Part shown: piece after piece, positions 1-5,500 of the stretch | How the letters are laid out: the number at the start of each line of letters is the position of its first letter | Numbering within the stretch: position 1 is the first letter of the stretch | NCBI GenBank assembly: GCA_023411775.1 | Contig: JAEYOL010000189.1 | Coordinates: 1-10,675, forward strand | DNA from: Bacteroidota bacterium | Lineage (GTDB): Bacteria > Bacteroidota > Bacteroidia > Chitinophagales > Chitinophagaceae | Direction of reading: 5' to 3' | DNA length: 10,675 nt | The notes under the pieces: model-generated | Seen by the model: the letters and a program-made list of their open reading frames with translations, nothing else | What the model was told of the DNA's origin: nothing | Database searches by the model: none | Program-made: the position numbers and the translations under genes

Positions 1-249
1 ACCTTAGAACGTATTCTTTCCGGTGTAATTTTTATTGGATTAGTTATACTTGGTATTTTAGAAGCCACCTCAAAAACCCATATTGGTAACACCCAATGGG
101 TCAGAACTCGAGACGGCATGGAAGCGGTTGGTGATGACATCGTGGTTGATGGACCAAGTTGGGGAAATGTTCTTATCATTGGAATCATAGCTGTGCTGAT
201 CCTATGGTTTGGAGTTTTAAGAAAAGGAGTTAAAAGTTCTGACACATAA
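1..249 (+). CDS. C-terminal part of a small membrane protein (5' end outside window)
   Basis: Frame 1 is open from the first base to TAA at 247-249, giving the last 82 residues of a protein that starts upstream. Two hydrophobic stretches are visible: the first near residues 6-20 (rich in I, L, V and G) and the second near residues 61-75 (LIIGIIAVLILWFGVL). They are separated by a polar loop with TRDG and several acidic residues. The tail is basic and hydrophilic (RKGVKSSDT). The fragment therefore looks like the end of an integral membrane protein with a short soluble loop. The family is not recognised. It is followed by element A, so it would be the cargo of the preceding unit of the array. 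Confidence 0.7.
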   Translation, partial: TLERILSGVIFIGLVILGILEATSKTHIGNTQWVRTRDGMEAVGDDIVVDGPSWGNVLIIGIIAVLILWFGVLRKGVKSSDT

Positions 250-280
250 CCGATAGATAAATTAGAAACATGAAGAGACT

Positions 281-475
281 GCCTACAACATGGGGTTTTC
301 TGCTATGCTGGCTGACGAATATAGTGATCGTCCCGTTCGCTTATCATCTGCAGTCCGGGCTGGACAAATAAAGCCTAGCTACGGAATATATTTTCACCTA
401 CATATCTTTACTCAGCTTCGATTCGGGCTAGCGAATCACAGAATATCAGCACAGCAGAAAGCCCTGACCGTTAGC
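281..475 (+). repeat. Cassette-boundary element A (attC-like paired arms)
   Basis: This is a non-coding element between the truncated first gene and the TonB-C gene. The left arm at 297-310 (TTTCTGCTATGCTG) pairs with the right arm at 447-460 (CAGCACAGCAGAAA), 13 of 14 positions complementary. The left end reads GCCTACAAC (281-289) and the right end is GTTAGC (470-475), 17 bases before the next ATG. The middle holds the box ATATCTTTAC (402-411) and a perfect hairpin, GATTCG at 420-425 and CGAATC at 432-437 around a six-base loop. The stretch AATCACAGAATATC (434-447) matches the equivalent place of element C. The architecture recalls integron attC sites, but the core bases do not match the classical consensus exactly. 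Confidence 0.65.
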
Positions 476-492
476 ACCAATTCTTCAAAAAC

Positions 493-1395
493 ATGCAAAA
501 CATCAATCGCACCCTAACTACACTTACTCTCAGTCTTTTCTATTTAACTTCTTCTGCTCAGACAGACATTTGCGAAGAAAGTTCTACCGGCGTTTTTTGG
601 CCAGTCAAAGTGGGTGTCAAAAGACATTATTACGCACAAGGAGGAACCTATGTTAGTTACTTTAATGGCGACAGCTTAAAGATTGGAGAAAACATTTACT
701 ACAAAGAAATTGAGGAATATAGCTCGGGTGAAAAGAAAGAAGTCTATCACCGAGAAGAGGATGGCAATGTTTATATTTATGATTCGGAAAAAAAAGTTGA
801 ATTTTTAGAGTTGTCCAATAACACTACTCCTGGATATACTTGGGAGAAATATGACAAGAGCTGGAAATATTCGGTTGTCGATACTACCAGTACTCTTTCC
901 ACACCTTATTGCGAATACAAAGGCTTGTTGAATATTAAGGCTGAGCCACAAGGAAAAACAAAAAGCAGTTATTCTTCATATTTCAATATGTACTACAAAC
1001 GAGGCGTTGGACTTGTGGGCTTAAATATAGAGGGAAAGGGATATTCTTTTCTAACCATTGACAAATCAAAGGTTGATGAAAGGAGTTACACAGCTTTGGG
1101 TTGCGAGAACTTAGATACTGAAGAGCAAAGAGTTGAATGCACATCGGCTAAAATCAGTGAATCTATAAGCAAAAATTTTAACTATGATGGTAAGGTAAAA
1201 AAAGGTGTTCTCGCCTTGCGATTTATTATTAATGAGCAAGGTGATGTGGAGCACGTTTCCGTTACGCAACCCATAAAGAAAGCAGAGCGACAAACTGAAG
1301 AGGCCATAAGAGTTGTTAAACTTATAAAATTTAAACCGAGACAAGTGAACGGCAAACCTCTTAAGACGTGGGTGGCTCTACCTGTTACTTTTTAA
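493..1395 (+). CDS. Secreted protein with a C-terminal TonB-C domain
   Basis: A 300-residue protein. Residues 1-23 form a Sec signal peptide (hydrophobic core, then SSAQ before the likely cleavage site), so it is exported to the periplasm or cell surface. The middle (about 30-210) is rich in Tyr, Ser, Lys and Glu, with many beta-strand-like stretches, and is not recognised. Residues about 218-300 match the C-terminal domain of energy transducer TonB: an SESISKNF-type helix, LRFIINEQGDVEHVSV, AIRVVKLIKFKPRQVNGKP and the closing WVALPVTF strand. Real TonB has an N-terminal anchor helix and a Pro-rich spacer; both are missing, so this is a stand-alone secreted TonB-C protein of a kind frequent in Bacteroidota, not a working energy transducer. 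The start is 17 bases after the right end of element A and the stop is 17 bases before the outer end of element B, so this is a clean single-gene unit. Confidence 0.85.
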   Translation: MQNINRTLTTLTLSLFYLTSSAQTDICEESSTGVFWPVKVGVKRHYYAQGGTYVSYFNGDSLKIGENIYYKEIEEYSSGEKKEVYHREEDGNVYIYDSEKKVEFLELSNNTTPGYTWEKYDKSWKYSVVDTTSTLSTPYCEYKGLLNIKAEPQGKTKSSYSSYFNMYYKRGVGLVGLNIEGKGYSFLTIDKSKVDERSYTALGCENLDTEEQRVECTSAKISESISKNFNYDGKVKKGVLALRFIINEQGDVEHVSVTQPIKKAERQTEEAIRVVKLIKFKPRQVNGKPLKTWVALPVTF

Positions 1396-1412
1396 TTCCG
1401 GACGCCTTACTT

Positions 1413-1610
1413 GCGCTAACATCGCATTTAAGCAATGGTGGGGCGACGAACAAATCCTGGTCGACATTAACACGGATGAACTACAGTTCAAGCTTTCCGG
1501 ATCACGGATGAACTTTCGAATATAAGCCCAGCCGTATATCTTTACCAGGCTGAGGTTCCAGCTGGACGTAACACGGAATGCCACCATAGCGTAAATGCGC
1601 GGACGTGAGC
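1413..1610 (+). repeat. Cassette-boundary element B (attC-like paired arms)
   Basis: The clearest element of the window. The left arm CGCATTTAAGCAATGGTGG (1423-1441) is complementary to 1581-1599 at 17 of 19 positions. The left end is GCTAAC (1415-1420) and the right end GTGAGC (1605-1610). There are two unpaired bases between end and arm on the left and five on the right, an asymmetry like the extrahelical bases of attC sites. The middle has the box ATATCTTTAC (1536-1545) and the 12-mer GTAACACGGAAT (1568-1579), which is identical in element C. A 12-base direct repeat CACGGATGAACT (1471-1482 and 1503-1514) is peculiar to this copy. The element is visibly richer in G+C than the flanking genes. 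Confidence 0.7.
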
Positions 1611-1644
1611 GGCGATTTTGCACCGATCTGCTCAAAAAACAGGA

Positions 1645-1663
1645 GTTACCAAATTTTGGTAAC
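1645..1663. promoter_or_regulatory. Perfect palindromic operator of the parDE cassette
   Basis: GTTACCAAATTTTGGTAAC is a perfect 9-base inverted repeat around one central T, 26 bases before the parD start codon. It contains the proposed -33 box. ParD-type antitoxins bind such palindromes through their ribbon-helix-helix domain and repress their own operon, so this is the likely autoregulatory operator. That reading is an inference from position and family knowledge. Confidence 0.7.
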
Positions 1664-1685
1664 TTCAATAAATTTTTTACTTTTG
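1655..1685 (+). promoter_or_regulatory. Bacteroidota-type promoter of parDE
   Basis: TTTG at 1655-1658, 19 bases, then TACTTTTG at 1678-1685 fits the Bacteroidota housekeeping consensus (TTTG, 19-21 bases, TAnnTTTG) exactly. The -33 box lies inside the palindrome at 1645-1663. The -7 box ends only four bases before ATG 1690, so the transcript should have almost no leader. The cassette thus brings its own promoter. Confidence 0.7.
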
Positions 1686-1689
1686 AAGT

Positions 1690-1941
1690 ATGGGACGAAA
1701 CACATCAATATCGCTCGGGGACCATTTTGAAAATTTTGTTGACAAACGGGTTTCCACTGGCCGATTTAAAAATGCAAGCGAAGTTATTCGTGCAGGCCTT
1801 CGCTTACTGGAGGAAGAAGAAGCTAAAATCGCTTCCCTTAAGCATGCCATAGTTGAAGGTATTGACAGCGGCATCGTTAAAAATTTTGACCCTAAAAAAC
1901 ATCTTTCAAAGTTAAAGGCTGCAAAACGCAAGAATGCCTGA
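1690..1941 (+). CDS. parD: Type II antitoxin, ParD/CC2985 family
   Basis: An 83-residue protein. Residues 1-45 form a ribbon-helix-helix DNA-binding domain: the strand with NTSISL, then HFENFVDKRVSTGRFKNASEVIRAGLRLLEEEE, the usual ParD signature. The C-terminal part (about 46-83) is basic and would wrap the toxin. Its job is to neutralise the ParE toxin encoded next and, with it, repress the operon. The start MGRNTSI is the family's normal N-terminus, and it sits directly behind a consensus -7 box. The stop overlaps the parE start by eight bases, showing translational coupling. The pair is flanked by elements B and C, so it is a two-gene cassette. Addiction modules are well known as stabilisers of cassette arrays; applying that role here is an inference. 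Confidence 0.9.
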   Translation: MGRNTSISLGDHFENFVDKRVSTGRFKNASEVIRAGLRLLEEEEAKIASLKHAIVEGIDSGIVKNFDPKKHLSKLKAAKRKNA

Positions 1942-2230
1942 ATATGTTCTGACCAACAGGGCCCTTGAAGATTTATCCAGGATTTGGGATTACACTTTCG
2001 AAGTTTGGTGGGAAGCTCAGGCTGACAAATATTATCACATGATTATCGACTCTTGTGAAGAATTAGGAAGCAGAAAAATTGCTGGGAAAAGCTATCCTGA
2101 AATACACGATGAAGTATTAGGATATAAAATCGGCCAACACATTATTTTTTACAGACACATTAAGGGCAACAAAATTGAAGTGGCAAGAATACTTCATTCC
2201 CGTATGGATTTTAAAACTCGACTTCACTAA
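1934..2230 (+). CDS. parE: Type II toxin, ParE/RelE superfamily
   Basis: A 98-residue protein with the typical ParE layout: a strand YVLTNRALEDL, two helices (SRIWDYTFEVWWEAQADKYYH and the following IIDSCEEL), GKSYPEI, then the terminal sheet LGYKIGQHIIFYRH and KIEVARILHSRMD. ParE toxins inhibit DNA gyrase; some relatives of the fold are ribosome-dependent RNases, and the sequence alone cannot settle the target, although pairing with ParD favours the gyrase group. The terminal Arg-Met-Asp (RILHSRMD) motif is family-typical and nothing looks truncated. It overlaps parD by eight bases, and element C follows ten bases after its stop. Confidence 0.9.
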   Translation: MPEYVLTNRALEDLSRIWDYTFEVWWEAQADKYYHMIIDSCEELGSRKIAGKSYPEIHDEVLGYKIGQHIIFYRHIKGNKIEVARILHSRMDFKTRLH

Positions 2231-2238
2231 TGAAAACA

Positions 2239-2373
2239 CCGCTAACATCGGTTTGGCGCAATAGCGGCTGCAGGATATGTACCCAGCTTTGGTAGTTCTA
2301 TTCAGTTTTTGCACATTGGCTGAGCGATAGTAACACGGAATATCGCCACATCGCAAAGTCCTGGCCGTTTAGC
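2239..2373 (+). repeat. Cassette-boundary element C (attC-like paired arms)
   Basis: The left end is GCTAAC (2241-2246), ten bases after the parE stop. The left arm (2251-2267, TTTGGCGCAATAGCGG core) pairs partially with the right arm (2343-2357, CGCCACATCGCAAAG). The right end is GTTTAGC (2367-2373), 23 bases before the next ATG. GTAACACGGAAT (2330-2341) is identical to element B. In place of the ATATCTTTAC box it has GATATGTACC (2274-2283). Pairing here is weaker than in elements A and B but the order of parts is the same. Confidence 0.6.
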
Positions 2374-2396
2374 AGTAATTTTATCGACACTTTACC

Positions 2397-3122
2397 ATGT
2401 TTGGATTATTCAAAAGAAAAAAGAGACAAGACGAGTGGGAACGGATCTTTAAAGAGGAAGAAACGCGATTTCATAACGAGATATTGCCAATCTTTCAGGC
2501 TGTTTCAGAAAGGCTTCCGGACAAATATGCTCATTTAAAAAATAGGTTTACTTCAGAACTTTTAAGAGGATGCAAGCCTAATGCATTTAAAGGAAGTGGC
2601 GATCTATACGTGTTTCTAGTAGACCAAATCTCTCATAAAAAATTCCAGACAGAAAAAAACAACTTTCAAATCGAAAATATAAAAATATATTCAATTACAT
2701 TTCAACGATTTGAAACACTCAAATTGCACATTAATAATAACATTCCTATTGCATTTGAATTTTCAATTCCTGATTGGAATTTCGATCTTTCAAAAATTGA
2801 CGCAACGCAAACAAGGGAATTTCATTGGACTAATACTGAATTTCAAAATTGGATGAAAATAAAAGGGAAAGTTCCATTACAACATTCAAAACAAATGGAT
2901 ATACAAAATGGATTCGAAGTCGAATTAGACGGTTCAAAATATTTTACTATCAAAGATTTTGGCAACGGCGACTATCTCGCAATAAATGATACCGGAGAAA
3001 TTTACGGACTCCTCCATGGAAATAGAATAATTGAAAAGCTTTTTAATTCTCCCCAAGAGCTTTACGATGCCCTGGAAAAAAAGACATTTAACTTTGATCA
3101 ATACTATTCTTTAAAAGCCTAA
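2397..3122 (+). CDS. Unknown cytoplasmic protein, possible SUKH/SMI1-KNR4-like C-terminus
   Basis: A 241-residue protein with no signal peptide or membrane segment. The start MFGLFKRKKR is basic, followed by a charged helix (about 11-60) rich in Glu and Arg. Residues about 65-135 alternate hydrophobic and polar positions, suggesting a sheet. Residues about 183-225 contain FTIKDFGNGDYLAINDTGE, then IYGLLHG and a terminal helix NSPQELYDAL, which resembles the end of SMI1/KNR4 (SUKH) domains, where an FGNGDYL-like strand-turn and a final SFEEFL-like helix are typical. SUKH proteins are often immunity proteins against polymorphic or contact-delivered toxins. The match is by eye and partial, so function remains open. 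The gene is very AT-rich and stands alone between elements C and D, as expected of a single-gene cassette. Confidence 0.7.
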   Translation: MFGLFKRKKRQDEWERIFKEEETRFHNEILPIFQAVSERLPDKYAHLKNRFTSELLRGCKPNAFKGSGDLYVFLVDQISHKKFQTEKNNFQIENIKIYSITFQRFETLKLHINNNIPIAFEFSIPDWNFDLSKIDATQTREFHWTNTEFQNWMKIKGKVPLQHSKQMDIQNGFEVELDGSKYFTIKDFGNGDYLAINDTGEIYGLLHGNRIIEKLFNSPQELYDALEKKTFNFDQYYSLKA

Positions 3123-3127
3123 AACTA

Positions 3128-3209
3128 CCGCCAATATTGAGCTTGGCCCAATGGCGGCTTTAGGATACGCCCAGGTCGATAGGAATGCTGCCCAGGTTTC
3201 GTATATTGG
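3128..3209 (+). repeat. Degenerate cassette-boundary element D
   Basis: It starts five bases after the stop of the previous gene. CCGCCAATATT followed by CTTGGCCCAATGGCGG (ending 3157) aligns with the left part of element C. CCAATAT (3131-3137) is complementary to ATATTGG (3203-3209), and CCGCCA (3128-3133) to TGGCGG (3152-3157). No clear GTTAGC-like right end is seen before the next gene; the 89 bases 3210-3298 are G+C-rich but unexplained, so the right side may be decayed or larger than drawn. Confidence 0.45.
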
Positions 3210-3298
3210 TCCAGCACAGAACCCTAAACGGCAATCCGGCTCCGGTCCGCGGGTTATTATAGCCCATTTTATGAAACACTGTATCAACAGGTAAGACA

Positions 3299-4063
3299 AT
3301 GAAATTTGACAAACATTTTCCGAAAGAACAGCTAAGACCCTATATCAAATATTTCGTTGTGTCGGAGAATGACCTGGAAAATGAATATAAAGTTTTTCCG
3401 TCTTCAGGACTCGTTATCGGTTTTCAATATAAAGGACAACTTTCAAGTGTTAACAACAATATAGAAAACAAGTTGACGAAGGCTGGAATTACAGGAATTA
3501 CAGACGGCTACAAAGTCTTTAAAAATTCGGCAAACATCGGGACCATCTTAGTCTATTTTACTGAAATAGGATTTGCTCATTTTACATCCCACCCTGCCAA
3601 TGAATTGTTCAATCTAAGCCTCTCACTTGATTACATTTTCGATAAGAAAAGCGTAGCCGAAGTAGAAGAAAAATTGGCCATTACGACCACTGATAAAAAT
3701 CGAATAAAAATTGTTGAACAGTTTTTAGGAGCCCAACTCAAAGACATTCAAACCGACAAATTAATTGTTGAAGCAGTTAAACTCATATACCAAAGCAATG
3801 GTACAATTCGCATAAAGGACCTGAACGAAAAGCTATTTATCAGTCCAAGCCCATTTGAAAAGCGCTTTAGAAAAGTAGTTGGTACAACACCCAAAAAATT
3901 TGCGTCTATTGTTCGCTTCAATTCAGTTCTTGAAAATCTGGATCGGTCCAAAACGTTAACAGAAATCTGCTACGAAAACAATTTCTTCGACCAGGCTCAC
4001 TTTATAAAGGAGTTCAAACAATTTACGGGCGACACCCCTGAAAACTTCAAACGTTTTTTGTAG
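3299..4063 (+). CDS. AraC-family transcriptional regulator with DUF6597-like N-terminus
   Basis: A 254-residue protein. The N-terminal half begins FPKEQLRPYIKYFVVSEND and continues through FPSSGLVIGFQYKG, the pattern of the DUF6597 domain found in front of many Bacteroidota AraC regulators; it probably senses an unknown ligand. Residues about 150-254 hold the two helix-turn-helix motifs of the AraC domain: IRIKDLNEKLFISPSPFEKRF, GTTPKKFASIVRFN, and the signature TEICYENNFFDQAHFIKEFKQFTGDTPENFK. This end is complete and family-typical. The start follows GTAAGACA. No obvious regulated enzyme operon lies directly next to it; the DUF1398 gene is 158 bases downstream behind a candidate promoter and palindrome. 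It lies between element D and a collapsed element. Confidence 0.9.
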   Translation: MKFDKHFPKEQLRPYIKYFVVSENDLENEYKVFPSSGLVIGFQYKGQLSSVNNNIENKLTKAGITGITDGYKVFKNSANIGTILVYFTEIGFAHFTSHPANELFNLSLSLDYIFDKKSVAEVEEKLAITTTDKNRIKIVEQFLGAQLKDIQTDKLIVEAVKLIYQSNGTIRIKDLNEKLFISPSPFEKRFRKVVGTTPKKFASIVRFNSVLENLDRSKTLTEICYENNFFDQAHFIKEFKQFTGDTPENFKRFL

Positions 4064-4094
4064 AAAAACGATTTTTTACAATTTCCGGTGATTT

Positions 4095-4131
4095 CATCTT
4101 TGCATCTTTACATCGTAATCTTAATGTAAAG
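4095..4131 (+). promoter_or_regulatory. Candidate -7 box and inverted repeat upstream of the DUF1398-like gene
   Basis: CATCTTTG (4095-4102) differs from TAnnTTTG at one base; no good -33 box was found. Directly after it lies a perfect 8-base inverted repeat, CTTTACAT (4106-4113) and ATGTAAAG (4124-4131), separated by ten bases. It would lie at or just past the start of transcription, so it could be an operator, for example for the AraC protein encoded upstream, or a hairpin in the leader. Both roles are inference. Confidence 0.4.
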
Positions 4132-4152
4132 ACCGATGGTAAATTCAATACA

Positions 4153-4205
4153 CTATCACGGTTTGGCATTTTGGCGGCGTGTACTTCAACAAATCGTTCA
4201 ACAGC
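4153..4205 (+). repeat. Collapsed cassette-boundary element (left arm only)
   Basis: CTATCACGGTTTGGC (4153-4167) followed by ATTTTGGCGGC (4168-4178) aligns with the left arm of element C (CTAACATCGGTTTGGC, then AGCGGC). No long right arm follows; CGTTCAACAGC (4195-4205) may be the remains of a right end. A deletion between the arms would explain the shape. Confidence 0.4.
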
Positions 4206-4221
4206 TTAAATCAAAGAAAAA

Positions 4222-4620
4222 ATGTTTACAACAGAATTAATTAAGACTGCTCACAGCAAAGTGAAATCCGGTGCGGATTTCCCCGCTTACATCCAGGACA
4301 TCAAAAAATTAGGGGTTACGTTTTACGAAACCTTTGTAACAGATGGCCACACTGATTACTATGGAGAAAATAACTACAAGACCACATCTCCTGCAAGGCA
4401 TGAGCCCCTGGCCATCTCTGATACAGTTAATGCAGTACAATTTAAAAAAGACCTGAAGGAACATCAGCAAGGCAAAACAGATTACCCGACCTTCATTAAA
4501 CTGTGTGCAACATTGGGCATTGAGAAATGGAATGTTTGTATGAATAAGATGACCTGCACCTATTTTGACAAAGCCGGAAATGAAATTTTGATTGAAGATA
4601 TTCCACAAAATAAACTGTGA
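4222..4620 (+). CDS. DUF1398 / YbcV-like protein
   Basis: A 132-residue soluble protein with no signal peptide. It matches, by recall, the DUF1398 family (E. coli YbcV group): an N-terminal helix IKTAHSKVKSGADFPAYIQDIKKLGVTFYETFV, the segment VTDGHTDYYGENNY, and a C-terminal half FIKLCATLGIEKWNVCMNKMTCTYFDKAGNEILIEDIP. The conserved SGADFPAYI...GV..YE pattern repeats in part in the second half (KTDYPTFIKLCATLGIEKW), suggesting two related halves. The biochemical role of the family is unknown. The start is preceded by an A-rich stretch rather than a Shine-Dalgarno motif. The gene ends about ten bases before element E. Confidence 0.8.
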   Translation: MFTTELIKTAHSKVKSGADFPAYIQDIKKLGVTFYETFVTDGHTDYYGENNYKTTSPARHEPLAISDTVNAVQFKKDLKEHQQGKTDYPTFIKLCATLGIEKWNVCMNKMTCTYFDKAGNEILIEDIPQNKL

Positions 4621-4630
4621 AAGATTTACC

Positions 4631-4738
4631 TTTAAAAGAATGGCAGGGAAGACTTATACCATAATTAAGCGGCAAAATTCCAGGACTTAAAGAATAACTT
4701 GCCTTATGTCCTGCCATCGAAAATACCTGGACGTCAGC
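4631..4738 (+). repeat. Cassette-boundary element E (attC-like paired arms)
   Basis: ATGGCAGG (4640-4647) is perfectly complementary to CCTGCCAT (4710-4717). Preceding TTTAAAAGA aligns with the TTTGGCGCA of element C, and the right arm runs on through TGCCATCGAAAATACCTGG (4712-4730), matching CGCCACATCGCAAAGTCCTGG of element C. The right end is GTCAGC (4733-4738), 34 bases before the next start codon. The central ATATCTTTAC box is not recognisable here. Confidence 0.55.
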
Positions 4739-4772
4739 GGTCAGTATTTTAAACTCTGTAAATCTAAAAGAA

Positions 4773-5144
4773 ATGACAAAGAAAGAGATTGCTCATGATT
4801 TTTTAAAAATGGCCAGCAGCGGACAGCCAAAAAAAGCATTTGAACTATATGTTGCGAATAATTTTATACATCATAATGCATACTACAAAGGTGATCGCGA
4901 GACCTTAATGTTGGCAATGGAAGAATCGCATAAAGAGACACCCAATAAAGTCTTTGAAATACTAAGGTCATTAGAAGACGGCGACCTGGTAGCGGTTCAT
5001 TCCAGGGTAGAGCAGTCCGGGGAAAATGGCTGGACAGGTGTTGTAATGCACATATTCCGTTTTGAGAATGATAAGATTGTAGAACTTTGGGACTTTGGAC
5101 AAGGCATTCCCGAGGAAATGGTAAACGAAAACGGAATGTTCTAA
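4773..5144 (+). CDS. SnoaL-like / NTF2-like protein
   Basis: A 123-residue protein of the NTF2 superfamily, closest by pattern to predicted SnoaL-like proteins. The N-terminal helices (TKKEIAHDFLKMASSGQPKKAFELYVANNFIHHN) carry the typical FIHHNAYYKGDRE motif, and the conical sheet includes VFEILRSLEDGDLVAVHSRVEQ, GVVMHIFRFENDKIVELWDFGQ, the usual ending of the fold. Members are small hydrolase or isomerase-like enzymes or binding proteins; the substrate here cannot be predicted. The His pair at about 38-39 and Asp at 107 lie where the family's pocket residues often are. The gene is the first of a tight unit: the alpha-CTD-like gene begins five bases after its stop and the VIT transporter follows, with no boundary element between them. 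Confidence 0.85.
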   Translation: MTKKEIAHDFLKMASSGQPKKAFELYVANNFIHHNAYYKGDRETLMLAMEESHKETPNKVFEILRSLEDGDLVAVHSRVEQSGENGWTGVVMHIFRFENDKIVELWDFGQGIPEEMVNENGMF

Positions 5145-5149
5145 AAGGG

Positions 5150-5446
5150 ATGAGCACTCAGAAAGCAACACTACGGACCTGTAAAAATGGGCACAACTAT
5201 TATAAAAGCAGTGACTGTCCGACCTGTCCCATATGTGAAAAGGACAAAAGGCCAAAAGATCGGTTTCTATCCCTGGTTTCTGCGCCTGCGAGAAGAGCGT
5301 TGGAGAATAATGGAATAACAAACCTGAAGAAACTCTCCAAATACACCGAACAGGAATTGTTGCAGTTCCATGGATTAGGAAAAAGTTCGTTACCCAAATT
5401 AGGTGAAGCATTAGCTAAGGTTGGCCTTAGTTTTAGAGAACGATAA
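5150..5446 (+). CDS. Zinc-ribbon plus RNA polymerase alpha-CTD-like (helix-hairpin-helix) protein
   Basis: A 98-residue protein. The N-terminus has a likely zinc-binding set: Cys11, His15, Cys23, Cys26 and Cys29 (CKNGH, then CPTCPIC). Residues about 45-95 form a helix-hairpin-helix module like the C-terminal domain of RNA polymerase alpha: APARRALENNGITNLKKLS, then LLQFHGLGKSSLPKLGEALAKVGLSF. Such proteins are annotated in Bacteroidota as alpha-CTD-containing proteins, but they lack the alpha N-terminal domain and so cannot assemble polymerase; a DNA-binding role is inferred. The ATG at 5150 is chosen because upstream codons in this frame lie inside the SnoaL gene; AAAAGGG just precedes it. 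Spacing to the SnoaL gene is five bases, indicating one transcript. Confidence 0.85.
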   Translation: MSTQKATLRTCKNGHNYYKSSDCPTCPICEKDKRPKDRFLSLVSAPARRALENNGITNLKKLSKYTEQELLQFHGLGKSSLPKLGEALAKVGLSFRER

Positions 5447-5500
5447 TTTTCAATACTTAGTAATGCTGGCATTTTTACAAAGCGAATTCAAAACAAGAAC

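Noticed and set aside
270..371. 33-residue ORF with a hydrophobic middle, resembling a small membrane peptide
   Set aside because: It lies on the left arm of element A, whose pairing partner is at 447-460, so the open frame is better explained by the element.
290..517. 75-residue ORF across element A and into the TonB-C gene
   Set aside because: It covers both arms of element A, overlaps the start of the real gene in another frame, and has no family resemblance.
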